Shown: positions 1 to 9,414, counted from the first letter of the stretch. The stretch is 39,572 nt of DNA from CALJIC01 sp039805565 (GCA_039805565.1 JBDLTZ010000078.1:1-39572); one strand, 5' to 3'. Numbers and translations: made by a program. The notes: generated by a model not told the origin, from the sequence alone.

Positions 1-75
1 CGCTTCGCTGCGGCTCATTCCCCGCTCGAGTGCGGCCACGACCCGTTCACGTAGATCGACTGAGTAAGCTCGCAT
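1..75 (-). CDS. IS630-family transposase, N-terminal fragment (runs off window)
   Basis: Read on the minus strand from the ATG at 75-73, the frame stays open to the window edge and begins MRAYSVDLRERVV, followed by AALERGMSRSEA. This is the typical start of IS630-type transposases: the first helix of the N-terminal helix-turn-helix that binds the element's terminal repeat. The DDE catalytic domain would lie outside the window, so it is not known whether the gene is intact. The family inserts at TA dinucleotides. It lies head-to-head with the sugar kinase at 163, whose start codon is only about 45 bp from the presumed element end. The call rests on 25 residues only, but they are distinctive. 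Confidence 0.8.
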   Translation of the reverse strand, partial: MRAYSVDLRERVVAALERGMSRSEA

Positions 76-119
76 GCCCTCAGTCTACCATCAGTTCAAC
101 CTATTTGGGAACTGCTCTA
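1..119. mobile_element. End of an IS630-type insertion sequence
   Basis: The transposase start at 75 is followed outward by about 40 bp of non-coding sequence that ends in GGGAACTGCTC at 107-117. TA follows at 118-119, which fits the TA target of IS630/Tc1 elements. The opposite end is outside the window, so the terminal inverted repeat cannot be compared and the exact boundary is inferred. Confidence 0.5.
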
Positions 120-162
120 GAGTGACAAGACTCTTACCGGACGAACCATACAGGAGAACGCA

Positions 163-1077
163 GTGTACGATATCCTGGTGCTCGGCGAGCTGAACGCCGA
201 CCTGATCCTGCGCGGGGATGTGGAGCCGGCCTGGGGCCAGGCCGAGAAGCTGGTGGAGGACGCCAGCTTCGTGCTGGGGAGCTCATCGGCGATCTTCGCC
301 TGCGGCGCGGCGCGCCTCGGGCTGCGGGTGGCCTTCGCAGGCGTTGTGGGCGACGATTTGGTGGGACGCTTCTGCCGCGAGCGGCTGGCGGCGGCCGGCG
401 TCGATACGGCCGGCGTGGTGGTGGACTCGGCGCAGCGCACGGGCATGACGGTCATCCTGCAGAAGCCCGGCGACCGGGCGATGCTCACGCACCTCGGCGC
501 GATCGCGGCGCTCTCGCCGGGGCACATCGCGCCGGACCTGCTCGCGCGCGCGCGTCACCTGCACGTCGGCAGCTACTGGCTTCAGACGGCGCTCCAGCCG
601 GGGCTGCCCGAGCTGTTCGCGCGCGCGCGGCGGCACGGGGCGACCACGTCGCTCGACACGAATTGGGACCCTTCGGGCCGCTGGGAGGGGCTGGACGCGC
701 TGCTGGCGGAGACCGACGTGCTGCTGCCGAACGAGGCCGAGGCCTGTGGGATCGCCGGCGTGGATCGCTGGGAGGAGGCGCTGGAGCGTCTCGCCGCGCG
801 CGTGCCAACCGTGGTGGTCAAGCGTGGCGGCGACGGGGCTGCGGCGGCGCGTGGGGCGGAGCGGGCGGAGGTGTCGGCGCCGCGGGTCGAGGTGGTGGAC
901 GCCGTTGGGGCGGGCGACAGCTTCGACGCAGGCTTCGTCTGTGGGGCGCTGGCCGGCTGGCCGCTGAAGCGCTGCCTGCGGCTGGCGGTGGCGTGCGGCG
1001 CGCTTTCCACGCGGGCGGCGGGCGGCACGGCCGCGCAGCCGACGATGGCGGAGGCGCTGGCCAGTGCTGAGTGCTGA
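163..1077 (+). CDS. PfkB-family carbohydrate kinase
   Basis: A 304-residue ribokinase-like sugar kinase (ATP-dependent phosphorylation of a sugar or nucleoside hydroxyl; substrate unknown). The GTG start at 163 is chosen because CAGGAG lies 6 nt upstream (151-156) and the protein then opens YDILVLGELNADLIL, the usual first strand. A GG-rich N-terminal region and the C-terminal PfkB signature DAVGAGDSFDAGF are present, with the catalytic Asp at about residue 252 and the anion hole GAGD. The length matches the family. The last codons (ASAEC) and the TGA stop are made of a 7-bp tandem repeat (see 1063-1118), so the native C-terminus was probably replaced. The gene stands alone: the IS end is upstream and a convergent DedA gene downstream. 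Fructokinase, ribokinase or adenosine-kinase-like specificity cannot be separated from sequence alone. Confidence 0.88.
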   Translation: MYDILVLGELNADLILRGDVEPAWGQAEKLVEDASFVLGSSSAIFACGAARLGLRVAFAGVVGDDLVGRFCRERLAAAGVDTAGVVVDSAQRTGMTVILQKPGDRAMLTHLGAIAALSPGHIAPDLLARARHLHVGSYWLQTALQPGLPELFARARRHGATTSLDTNWDPSGRWEGLDALLAETDVLLPNEAEACGIAGVDRWEEALERLAARVPTVVVKRGGDGAAAARGAERAEVSAPRVEVVDAVGAGDSFDAGFVCGALAGWPLKRCLRLAVACGALSTRAAGGTAAQPTMAEALASAEC

Positions 1078-1118
1078 GTGCTGAGTGCTACATCCTCAGC
1101 ACTCAGCACTCAGCACTC
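1063..1118. repeat. 7-bp tandem repeat forming a 21-bp hairpin between convergent genes
   Basis: Four consecutive copies of AGTGCTG (the last ending in A) at 1063-1090 are followed by the reverse complement, three AGCACTC copies, at 1098-1118. Positions 1069-1089 pair perfectly with 1098-1118 around an 8-nt loop (1090-1097). The stop codon of the PfkB gene (1075-1077) lies within the left arm. Position between two convergent genes suggests a bidirectional terminator-like role; there is no T-tract. Confidence 0.85.
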
Positions 1119-1130
1119 AAGACTCGCCGC

Positions 1131-1790
1131 TTATGACTCCGTGGCCGCCGGGGAGGACTTGCGCGCCTTGAGGAACTCGAGCACCATCGGGATCACCGAG
1201 ATCAGGACTATCAGCACGGTGACGAGCTCGAAGTTTTCCTTGATGATCGGCACGTTGCCGAACAGGAACCCGGCGAAGATGAACAGCGTGACCCACACAG
1301 TGCCGCCGATCACATTGTAGGCGATGAACGTGCGGTAGGTCATCTTGCCCACGCCGGCCACGAACGGCGCGAAGGTGCGCACGATGGGCACGAACCGCGC
1401 GAGGATGATCGTCTTACCGCCGTACTTCTCATAGAACTCGTGCGTCTTCTCGAGGTACTCCGTGCGGAAGATGCGCGGGTACTTCTCGAAGGCGCGCGCG
1501 CCGAAGAACGAGCCGAGGGCGTAGTTGACCGTATCGCCCACGATGGCGGCGACCAGCAGCAGCACCCAGAGCAGCGCGACGTTCAGCACATCGGCGTACT
1601 GCGCGGCCAGTGCGCCGGCGGCGAACAGCAGCGAGTCCCCCGGCAGGAACGGCGTCACGACGAGGCCGGTCTCACAGAAGATGATCGCAAACAGAATCAC
1701 GTAGGTCCACAGGCCGTAGCTGCGGATAATCTCGCCGAGGTACTCGTCCAGGTGCAGAAAGAATTCGATGATGCCGCGGATGACGTCCAT
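1131..1790 (-). CDS. DedA-family membrane protein (SNARE-associated/VTT domain)
   Basis: A 219-residue polytopic inner-membrane protein of the DedA family (VTT/PF09335 domain). Members act in undecaprenyl-phosphate or phospholipid flipping and in membrane homeostasis; the exact substrate here is unknown. The start at 1790 (MDVIRGIIEFF) has a good GGGAGAGG site 10 nt upstream, better than any start further out. Visible family features are the FLPGDSLLFAAGAL segment after the first hydrophobic stretch, the GSFFGARAFEKYP region, and the core ILARFVPIVRTFAPFVAGVGKM with the conserved ARF-P-R-F. Hydrophobic segments follow the family pattern, with a charged C-terminal tail (KARKSSPAATES). It is convergent with the PfkB gene, separated by the 7-bp repeat hairpin. 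Confidence 0.92.
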   Translation of the reverse strand: MDVIRGIIEFFLHLDEYLGEIIRSYGLWTYVILFAIIFCETGLVVTPFLPGDSLLFAAGALAAQYADVLNVALLWVLLLVAAIVGDTVNYALGSFFGARAFEKYPRIFRTEYLEKTHEFYEKYGGKTIILARFVPIVRTFAPFVAGVGKMTYRTFIAYNVIGGTVWVTLFIFAGFLFGNVPIIKENFELVTVLIVLISVIPMVLEFLKARKSSPAATES

Positions 1791-1905
1791 CAGGTGCGTT
1801 CCTCTCCCGGTTGTTGCCAGGGCGCCGAGGCTCGGCACCCGGCTGCATTCTAATGGGCCGGTGGACCGCTGTCAATGCAATAACATGTCACATAGGAGGT
1901 GAGCT

Positions 1906-2322
1906 ATGCTTGATATGAGCACGGAGTTCGGGGCCAAGGTGGCGCGGCGGCTGCGCGAGGAGGTCGGGATCTGGCTGGTGACGGTCTCCGAGGATGGCAC
2001 GCCGCAGCCAAACCCGGTCTGGTTCCTGTGGGACGGCGAGGAGGTGCTGTTCTACAGCCAGCCGGACAAGGTGAAGCTGCGGCATATCGAGCGGCGCCCA
2101 CGCGTGGCGCTGCACCTGGAGGGCGGGGAGCTGAGCGAGGAGGTGGCCGTGCTCGCCGGCGATGCTCGCGTGGTGGCGGGCGAGCCGGCGGCCGACGCAA
2201 CGCCCGCCTACCTCGAGAAGTACCGCACGCACATCGAGCGTCTAGGGATGACCGCGGAGGAGTTTGCGCGGAGCTACTCGGTGGCGGTGCGCATCCGGCC
2301 GGCGAAGGTGCGCGGCTGGTAG
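1906..2322 (+). CDS. PPOX-class flavin/F420-dependent oxidoreductase (TIGR03667-like)
   Basis: A 138-residue protein of the pyridoxamine-5'-phosphate-oxidase-like split beta-barrel superfamily, closest in style to the Rv3369/TIGR03667 group that binds F420 or a flavin. Supporting segments are the opening VGIWLVTVSEDGTPQPNPVWF, then VLFYSQPDKVKLRHIERRPRVALHLEG, and the C-terminal YSVAVRIRPAKVRGW, which follow the family core. AGGAGGTGAG at 1893-1902 gives a strong ribosome binding site for the ATG at 1906. The reaction and substrate are unknown. It is divergent from DedA and convergent with the SDR gene. Confidence 0.8.
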   Translation: MLDMSTEFGAKVARRLREEVGIWLVTVSEDGTPQPNPVWFLWDGEEVLFYSQPDKVKLRHIERRPRVALHLEGGELSEEVAVLAGDARVVAGEPAADATPAYLEKYRTHIERLGMTAEEFARSYSVAVRIRPAKVRGW

Positions 2323-2341
2323 GCGCGGGCAGACGCCCCAA

Positions 2342-2382
2342 GACGACCAACCAAAGGCGAGCGCAATCCCTGGTCGGTCGTC
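2342..2382. terminator. Hairpin between convergent genes
   Basis: GACGACCAACCA (2342-2353) pairs with TGGTCGGTCGTC (2371-2382) with one mismatch, which is a G-T wobble when read on the minus strand. It lies between the convergent PPOX and SDR genes. No clear T-tract, so termination is inferred from position. Confidence 0.45.
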
Positions 2383-2405
2383 CGTGGCCGTTCGTCCGTG
2401 GTGGG

Positions 2406-3296
2406 CTACACCAGCGGCTTGCCGCCAGTGACGCCCACCACCTCGCCGACGATGTAGCTGGACTCCTGCGAGGCCAGGAACACGAACACCGGCGCGAGCT
2501 CGGCCGGCTGCGCCGGGCGGCCCATTGGGGTCTGCTTGCCGAACTGCGTGTGCTGCTCGGGCGGCATCGTGGAGGGGATCAGCGGCGTCCAGACTGGGCC
2601 CGGGGCCACGACGTTGACGCGCACCCCGCGCTCAAGCGCGATCTCGCCGAGCGCCTTGCTGAAGGTAACGATCGCACCCTTGGTGCTGGCGTAGGCCAGG
2701 AGCGAGGGGCTCGGCTGGTAGGCCTGGATCGAGGCCACGTTGATGATCGCGCCTCCCTGGCTCATACGCGGCAGCGCCGCCTTGCACAGGTAGAACATCG
2801 CGTAGATGTTGGTGCGGAAGGTGTAGTCCCACTCCTGCGAGCTGATCTCCTCGATCCCCTGGTAGGTACGCTGGAACGCCGCGTTGTTCACCAGGATATC
2901 GAGCTTACCGAACTCCTGGAAGGCGCGTTCGATGAGCGCCTGGCAGTGCTGCTCCTGGCTGATGTCGCCTGACACCGCCACCACCTTCCGACCAGCCTCG
3001 CGTACCACCCGGCAGGTCTCCTGCGCGTCCTGCTCCTCGTTGAGGTAGGAGATCAGCACGTCGGCGCCCTCGCGCGCATAGGCGAGCGCCACCGCCCGCC
3101 CGATGCCGGAGTCGCCGCCGGTGATGATCGCCGCCTTGCCCGTCAGCCTGCCCGTGCCCCGGTACGACTGCTCGCCGAAGTCGGGCTTCGGCTCCATCTC
3201 CGCCTCGATCCCCGGCGGCCGCTGCGTCTGCTCGGGGAACGGCGGCTGCGCCTCCTGCTTTTTCGGGTCTTGGGAATCCGGCTGTCGCATCGTCAT
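2406..3296 (-). CDS. SDR-family oxidoreductase (general stress protein 39-like)
   Basis: A 296-residue classical short-chain dehydrogenase. The N-terminal extension (about 45 residues, rich in P, Q and E, then PKPDFGEQSYRGTGRLTGK) is typical of the Bacillus GsiB/YdaD/YhdF 'general stress protein 39' subgroup. The NAD(P) motif GGDSGIGRAVA, the NNAA motif (LVNNAAFQ), the catalytic Ser in INVASIQAY, and Tyr/Lys in LLAYASTKGA are all visible. The C-terminus VVGVTGGKPLV fits the subgroup. The start ATG at 3296 is preceded by AGGAGGA at a 9-nt spacing. Substrate unknown; the subgroup is often induced by stress. It is divergent from the hybrid kinase at 3532 across a 235-bp gap, in which I see no convincing promoter. 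Confidence 0.9.
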   Translation of the reverse strand: MTMRQPDSQDPKKQEAQPPFPEQTQRPPGIEAEMEPKPDFGEQSYRGTGRLTGKAAIITGGDSGIGRAVALAYAREGADVLISYLNEEQDAQETCRVVREAGRKVVAVSGDISQEQHCQALIERAFQEFGKLDILVNNAAFQRTYQGIEEISSQEWDYTFRTNIYAMFYLCKAALPRMSQGGAIINVASIQAYQPSPSLLAYASTKGAIVTFSKALGEIALERGVRVNVVAPGPVWTPLIPSTMPPEQHTQFGKQTPMGRPAQPAELAPVFVFLASQESSYIVGEVVGVTGGKPLV

Positions 3297-3531
3297 GAGA
3301 ACTGTCCTCCTGCTCGCTGCATCGCTCAGAGAGGGGCGAGTGCACGCGCTGTGCCACGGCCCAGGCGCACGGAGGTTCGCCCTGAGTCGCGTGCTGCGAA
3401 AACGGACTGGTATTGTTCGTCAACGAAGATGTCACTAACCGGGGTGGCGCAGATGCGCGCCTCTCCGCTATCATATGCCTGTCAGCGCGGCGGCCTCGGC
3501 GCCGCGCACGCGATCCTGAGGAGACCGACAG

Positions 3532-5820
3532 TTGAGCCCTGCCCACCTACCGATGGACGAGCCCGCACGCGTTGAAGCGCTCCACGGCCTCGGTATCCTT
3601 GACACCCCGCCCGAGGAGCGCTTCAACCGCCTGACCCGGCTGGCGTGCCAGCTGTTCGACGTGCCGATCGCCCTCATCTCGCTGGTGGACACCGACCGGC
3701 AGTGGTTCAAGGCCTGCCACGGCCTGAGCGTCTCCGGCACGAGCCGCGAGGTCTCGTTCTGCGCGCACGTGGTCTCCCGAGATGCCCCGCTGGTGGTGCC
3801 TGACGCGCGGACAGACCCGCGCTTCCGGGACAACCCGCTGGTGCAGAGTGACCCGCACATCCGGTTCTACGCCGGGCACCCGATCCACAGCCGCTCCGGC
3901 TACACCCTTGGCACGCTCTGCATCATCGACCGTACGCCGCGAACGCTCACATCCGCCCATCAGGACTCGCTGCGCGACCTGGCACTGCTTGTGGAGGCCG
4001 AGGTCAACCTTCAGCTCCAGGCCGACGCCGACACTGCGCTGGCGCTCACAGTCACCCAGTCGGTCGCAGCGAGCCGCTCGTTCGAGGCGGCGCTCCAGAT
4101 CGTGCTGCGCGAGGTCTGCTCGGCGGTGGGGTGGCGATACGGCGAGGCGTGGGTGCCGGACCACAACGAGGGGCTGCTGCGGCTCAGCCCGGTGTGGCAC
4201 GCAGGAGACCCGGGCCTCGCGGCCTTCCGCGAGGCGTCTCTCCCGCTGACCTTCGCCCGTGGTGAGGGGCTGCCGGGGCGAGCGTGGGCGACCGGGCGGG
4301 CCGAGTGGATTGCCGACATCACGCACGTTAACAGCGCGCTCTTCCTGCGGATCGCCGCCGCGGCCACCAGCGGGCTGCAGGCGGGCGTGGCCATCCCGGT
4401 GGTGGCCGGTGACGAGGTGCTGGCCATGCTCACGTTCTTGACCGGGGAGCCGCGGCCCGAGGACGAGCGGCAGGTGCGGCTGATCTCTCTCCTGGCGGGC
4501 CAGCTAGGGCCGGCCTTCCAGCGGGCGCGGGCCGAGGAGCGCGTCCGGCTGCTCAACGCCGACCTCGAGCGGCGGGTCGAGGAGCGCACCGTGGAGCTCG
4601 CCAGCGCCAACCAGGCGCTCCGCGCCGCCCACGACGAGATGCGCGGCATTAACGAGCAGCTCGCGGCGGCGCTTCGGATGAAGGATGAGTTCCTCGCGAG
4701 CATGAGCCACGAGCTACGCACGCCGCTGAACGCGGTGCTCGGGGTGACATCGGCGCTGGAGGAGGGGGTCTACGGGAGCGTCAACGAGCGGCAGAAGCGC
4801 GCGCTCGACGTGATCACCGAGAGCGGGCAGCACCTTCTCTCCTTGATAGCCGATGTGCTCGACCTGGCGCGACTCCAGGCGGAGCAGCTCTCGCTGCGGC
4901 TGGCGCCGGTGGACCTCGAAGAGATCTGCGCTGCGAGCCTGCGCCTCGTCCAGCCGAGCGCTCAGAAGCGACGCATCATGCTTGTCTCAACGCGAGGGGG
5001 GAGCACGTCGATGGTCGTGGCGGACGCCCGCCGGCTGAAGCAGGTGCTCGTAAACCTGCTCGCGAACGCCGTCAAGTTCACTCCCGAGGGGGGCACGGTG
5101 GGGCTCGAGGTCTCCAGCGATGAAGCTGAGCGCGTGGTGCGATTCGCCGTCTGGGATACCGGCATCGGCATTACGCCCGAGGACCAGGCCCGCGTGTTCG
5201 AGCCCTTCGTCCAGGTGGACAGCGGGCTCACGCGCCAGTACGAGGGCACAGGTCTCGGGCTGGCGCTCGTTACACGGCTGGTGGCGCTCCACGGGGGCAC
5301 TGTGGCTGTGGAGAGCGAGCCGGGGCAGGGCAGCCGCTTTACCATCACCCTTCCCTGGCGGACGCCCGACCCGCACGACTTCGCTCGCAGCGCAGAGCAG
5401 ACGGCGCACACCGAGCATCCCGGCGCGAGCCCGGATACGCCCCGCCCGCTCGTCTTGATTGTGGAGGACAACACGGCCAACAGCACGCTGATGTCCGACT
5501 ACCTCCGTGCCTACGGCCTGGAGGTCGCCGTGGCGAAGGAGGGGCTTGAGGCGCTCCGGGAGGCGAAGCGCCTGCGCCCGGCCGTCATCGTGATGGATAT
5601 CCAGCTCCCGGGCATGGACGGGATCGAGGTGACACGGCGCATCAAGGCCGACGCCTCCCTCGGGCATACCCGCGTGATCGCCGTCACAGCCATGGCGATG
5701 GTGGGCGACCGCGAGCGCTGCCTGGAGGCAGGCGCCGACGACTACCTCTGCAAGCCGGTGCGCCTTGCCGAACTGCACACCCGGGTGAGCGAGCTCGCCA
5801 TGGCAGGTCGCCGCCCCTAG
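3532..5820 (+). CDS. GAF-GAF-HisKA-HATPase-REC hybrid sensor histidine kinase
   Basis: A soluble 762-residue hybrid kinase without membrane segments. The order is a GAF domain (about 20-165; FNRLTRLACQLFDVPIALIS, then GTLCIIDRTPR), a second GAF (about 170-335), a coiled coil (about 335-380), HisKA with SMSHELRTPLN (phospho-accepting His393), HATPase with N, G1 and G2 boxes (NLLANAVKFTPEG, DTGIGI, GTGLGLAL), and a C-terminal receiver (about 645-760; VLIVEDNTANSTLM, acceptor Asp689 in VIVMDIQLPGMDG, switch Lys in CKPVRL). The start is a TTG at 3532, chosen because TGAGGAG lies 8 nt upstream; the ATG at 3553 has no such site and would still leave the domains intact. Phosphotransfer is expected from His393 to Asp689. 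No output regulator is adjacent. The signal sensed is unknown. Confidence 0.93.
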   Translation: MSPAHLPMDEPARVEALHGLGILDTPPEERFNRLTRLACQLFDVPIALISLVDTDRQWFKACHGLSVSGTSREVSFCAHVVSRDAPLVVPDARTDPRFRDNPLVQSDPHIRFYAGHPIHSRSGYTLGTLCIIDRTPRTLTSAHQDSLRDLALLVEAEVNLQLQADADTALALTVTQSVAASRSFEAALQIVLREVCSAVGWRYGEAWVPDHNEGLLRLSPVWHAGDPGLAAFREASLPLTFARGEGLPGRAWATGRAEWIADITHVNSALFLRIAAAATSGLQAGVAIPVVAGDEVLAMLTFLTGEPRPEDERQVRLISLLAGQLGPAFQRARAEERVRLLNADLERRVEERTVELASANQALRAAHDEMRGINEQLAAALRMKDEFLASMSHELRTPLNAVLGVTSALEEGVYGSVNERQKRALDVITESGQHLLSLIADVLDLARLQAEQLSLRLAPVDLEEICAASLRLVQPSAQKRRIMLVSTRGGSTSMVVADARRLKQVLVNLLANAVKFTPEGGTVGLEVSSDEAERVVRFAVWDTGIGITPEDQARVFEPFVQVDSGLTRQYEGTGLGLALVTRLVALHGGTVAVESEPGQGSRFTITLPWRTPDPHDFARSAEQTAHTEHPGASPDTPRPLVLIVEDNTANSTLMSDYLRAYGLEVAVAKEGLEALREAKRLRPAVIVMDIQLPGMDGIEVTRRIKADASLGHTRVIAVTAMAMVGDRERCLEAGADDYLCKPVRLAELHTRVSELAMAGRRP

Positions 5821-5908
5821 CACGACAATAAACCTTCGGCGACACAGCGCAGTGGCACGGTAACGCCGCACTGTCAACTCGAGCGAAGCGAAGGGTCTTG
5901 CAGCCGTG

Positions 5909-5927
5909 AGAGATGCTCAGCGTCTCT
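5909..5927. terminator. Hairpin between convergent hybrid kinase and rib operon
   Basis: AGAGATGC (5909-5916) pairs with GCGTCTCT (5920-5927) around a 3-nt loop, one pair being G-T. It lies 10 bp beyond the ribH stop and 90 bp beyond the kinase stop. No T-tract. A GAGCGAAGCGAAGGG stretch nearby (5881-5895) has no assigned role. Confidence 0.4.
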
Positions 5928-5937
5928 GCTCCTCGCC

Positions 5938-6403
5938 CTAGCGCTCGCCGGGGCGACCGATCGCGCGCAGCAGGGTGGCCATCTCGATCGCCGCCGCGGC
6001 CGCCTCGAACCCCTTGTTGCCGGCCTTGGTGCCGGCGCGCTCGATCGCCTGCTCGATCGTCTCCGTGGTCACCACGCCGAAGATGCACGGCACACCGGTC
6101 TGGAGGCTCACCTGCGCCACGCCGCTCGTCACCCCGCCCGCGACGTGGTCGTAGTGCGTGGTGGCGCCGCGGATCACCGCGCCGAGCGCGATCACCGCGT
6201 CGTAGCGGCCGGTCTCGGCGAGGCGGCGGCAGACGAGGGGGATCTCGAACGACCCCGGCACCCAGGCCACGTCGATGTCGGCCGGATCCACCCCGCGCCG
6301 CCGCAGCCCGTCCTGGGCGCCCTCGAGCAGGCGGGTGGTGATCAGCTCGTTCCAGCGGCTGACGACGATGGCGGCGCGCAGGCCGGCGCCGACGAGCGTT
6401 CCC

Positions 6404-6417
<14 letters not shown>
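5938..6417 (-). CDS. ribH: 6,7-dimethyl-8-ribityllumazine synthase
   Basis: A 159-residue lumazine synthase. It condenses 5-amino-6-ribitylamino-uracil with 3,4-dihydroxy-2-butanone 4-phosphate, the penultimate step of riboflavin synthesis, and forms icosahedral or pentameric assemblies. Family motifs are VVSRWNELIT (substrate-binding FN/W segment), VPGSFEIPL, ALGAVIRGATTHYDHV (phosphate-binding GAVIRG-T and catalytic His), and the C-terminal KAGNKGFEAAAAAIEM. The start at 6417 (MSIFEGTLVG) has GGAGGGA 5 nt upstream; this overlaps the end of ribBA by 14 nt, indicating translational coupling. It is the last gene of the rib operon. Confidence 0.96.
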
Positions 6418-7615
<1,198 letters not shown>

Positions 7616-7620
7616 AACGT

Positions 7621-8226
7621 TCAGCTCCTCGGCGCGTAGGCCGAGGCCAGGCGCTCGACGTACTTAGCGATGATGTCGACCTCCAGGTTGACCTGGGCGC
7701 CCACGCCCTGCTCGCCGATGATCACCGCCGCCTGGGTGTAGGCGATCAGCGCCACGGAGAAGGTCTGCTCGTCCAGCGCGGCCACCGTGAGGCTGACGCC
7801 GTCTACGGCCACATACCCCTTCTCGACGATGTAGGGCATCAGGCGGGCGGGCGGGCAGATAGTCACAACCTTCGACTCGCCCTCGGGCCGCACGCCGACG
7901 ATCTCCCCAACGCCGTCGACGTGCCCCTGGACGTAGTGGCCGCCCATGCGCCCGCCGTAGGTCAGCGACCGCTCGAGGTTGACGCGGTCGCCCTCGCGCA
8001 GCAGGCCGAGGTTGGTGCGGCGCAGCGTCTCCGGGCTGAGGCCGACGGTGAAGCTGCGCTCGTCGAGCGCGGTGACGGTGAGGCAGGTGCCGTTGACGGC
8101 AATGCTGTCACCCAGGCGCGCGCCCTCGAGCGCGACCGAGCAGCCGATAGTGATGACGTTGTCCCGCTCCTGGCGGTTGGCGGCGACGAGCACGCGGCCC
8201 ATCTCCTCAACGATCCCTGTGAACAT
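7621..8226 (-). CDS. ribE: Riboflavin synthase, alpha chain
   Basis: A 201-residue riboflavin synthase that dismutates two lumazine molecules to riboflavin. The protein is a tandem duplication of a lumazine-binding barrel. Repeat 1 begins MFTGIVEEMG (the essential N-terminal MFTGI) and contains SIAVNGTCLTVTAL; repeat 2 begins GHYVQGHVDGVGEI and contains YVAVDGVSLTVAAL. Its 20-nt overlap with the end of ribD and a GAGGAG ribosome binding site lying inside ribD suggest coupled translation. The start at 8226 gives the canonical N-terminus. The symbol follows Bacillus/general usage (ribE; ribC in E. coli). Confidence 0.96.
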   Translation of the reverse strand: MFTGIVEEMGRVLVAANRQERDNVITIGCSVALEGARLGDSIAVNGTCLTVTALDERSFTVGLSPETLRRTNLGLLREGDRVNLERSLTYGGRMGGHYVQGHVDGVGEIVGVRPEGESKVVTICPPARLMPYIVEKGYVAVDGVSLTVAALDEQTFSVALIAYTQAAVIIGEQGVGAQVNLEVDIIAKYVERLASAYAPRS

Positions 8227-9379
8227 GACTGGTCTCCTCTATATTCCACCACGGCGCACCCGCGGACGCGGCGACGATCAGCAGGTCGGGGCCGTGCGGC
8301 TCGACGCGCCGCACGGTGAGCTTGGTGGCATCCGACAGGCGCGCGACGCCCGCGCCGCCGAGCGGCCCGGGGGCCGTTGCTCCACCGATGAGCAGCGGCG
8401 CGACAAATGTCCAGACTTCGTCGAGCAGGCCCTGCGAGGCGAAGGCGCCGAGCACCTCAGCGCCGCCCTCAACGAGCAGGCGGTTGACGCCACGCCCTGC
8501 GAGCAGCGCCAGGAGCGCCGGCAGGTCAACCCGCTCATCCTGGCCGGGGAGCCGCACGACCTCGGCGCCGGAGCGGCACACAGCCTCGCTCCACGCGGGT
8601 GGGGCCGCAGCGGTGGCGAACAGTGTCCCTGACCTCATCAGGCGCGCCGAGAGTGGGGTGCGTCCACGCGAGTCCAGCACGATCCTGAGCGGGTCGCGCG
8701 GCGGGCGCCAGTGGTCCTCGAGGCGCGTGGTGAGCTCCGGGTCGTCCGCCAGGGCCGTGCCGACGCCCACCAGAATCGCGTCGGCCCGATCGCGCAGCCG
8801 GTGGACCTCGCGGCGGGCGTCAGGGCCGGTGATCCAGCGGCTCTCGCCCGCGGAGGTGGCGATCTTGCCGTCGAGCGACACGGCGACTTTGGCGGTGACA
8901 AGCGGGCGGCCGGCAAGGACGCGGCAGCGGAAAGGGGCGAGCAGCTCGGCCACCGCGCCGCCGGGGTCCGGCAGGCGCCGCACCTCGAGGCCGGCGGAGC
9001 CCAGGGTGTGCGCGGCGCCGGCACCGATGCGCGGGTCAGGGTCGGGCGCGACGTAGAGGACGCGGCGGATGCCCGCGGCGATGATCGCGTCGGTGCAGGG
9101 CGGTGTGCGTCCGTGGAAGGTGCATGGCTCGAGGGTCACGTAGAGGTCCGCGCCGCGCGCGAGGTCACCGGCCTCAGCGAGGGCGACGCGCTCGGCGTGG
9201 GGTCCGCCGGGTGGCTGCGTGGCGCCGCGCCCCACGATGGCGTCATCGCGGACGACGACCGCGCCGACGGGTGGGTTGGGGCTAGTACGCCCCTCGGCGA
9301 GGCGGGCCTGCTCGGCGGCCGCGTCGAGGGCGGCGCGGCAGGGAGGGGCGAGGACGTCGTGCTGCGATGTGTGAATCAC
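8207..9379 (-). CDS. ribD: Bifunctional diaminohydroxyphosphoribosylaminopyrimidine deaminase / reductase
   Basis: A 390-residue RibD. The N-terminal deaminase (about 15-155) shows TSPNPPVGAVVV, the zinc motif PHAERVAL (HAE) and LEPCTFHGRTPPCTDAI (PCxxxGxxxxC-type ligands). The C-terminal reductase (about 160-375) shows VTAKVAVSLDGKIAT, SRWITGPDARREVHRLRDRADAILVG and LLVEGGAEVLGAF (NADPH site). The GTG start at 9379 is the only plausible start in frame. It sits 1 nt after a hairpin that contains the only Shine-Dalgarno-like bases (AGGG, 7 nt upstream), consistent with control of translation by the FMN riboswitch further upstream. First gene of ribD-ribE-ribBA-ribH. Confidence 0.95.
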   Translation of the reverse strand: MIHTSQHDVLAPPCRAALDAAAEQARLAEGRTSPNPPVGAVVVRDDAIVGRGATQPPGGPHAERVALAEAGDLARGADLYVTLEPCTFHGRTPPCTDAIIAAGIRRVLYVAPDPDPRIGAGAAHTLGSAGLEVRRLPDPGGAVAELLAPFRCRVLAGRPLVTAKVAVSLDGKIATSAGESRWITGPDARREVHRLRDRADAILVGVGTALADDPELTTRLEDHWRPPRDPLRIVLDSRGRTPLSARLMRSGTLFATAAAPPAWSEAVCRSGAEVVRLPGQDERVDLPALLALLAGRGVNRLLVEGGAEVLGAFASQGLLDEVWTFVAPLLIGGATAPGPLGGAGVARLSDATKLTVRRVEPHGPDLLIVAASAGAPWWNIEETSHVHRDR

Positions 9380-9380
9380 G

Positions 9381-9414
9381 GTGCTGCCCTGCTCGATCGA
9401 CTTCGGGGCAGCAC
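9381..9414 (-). promoter_or_regulatory. Putative ribosome-binding-site sequestering hairpin of the FMN riboswitch
   Basis: On the minus strand GTGCTGCCC (9414-9406) pairs perfectly with GGGCAGCAC (9389-9381) around a 16-nt loop, ending 1 nt before the ribD GTG codon. The weak AGGG site lies in the 3' arm, so folding would hide it. No T-tract follows, so this is a translational rather than transcriptional platform. 9401-9411 is also the exact reverse complement of 9625-9635 inside the aptamer, giving the alternative (open) pairing. Confidence 0.7.

Noticed and set aside
3405..3430. TTCGT-CA-ACGAA inverted repeat with TTGACG in the SDR/hybrid kinase gap
   Set aside because: Five-bp arms only, and no matching -10 hexamer at a proper distance.
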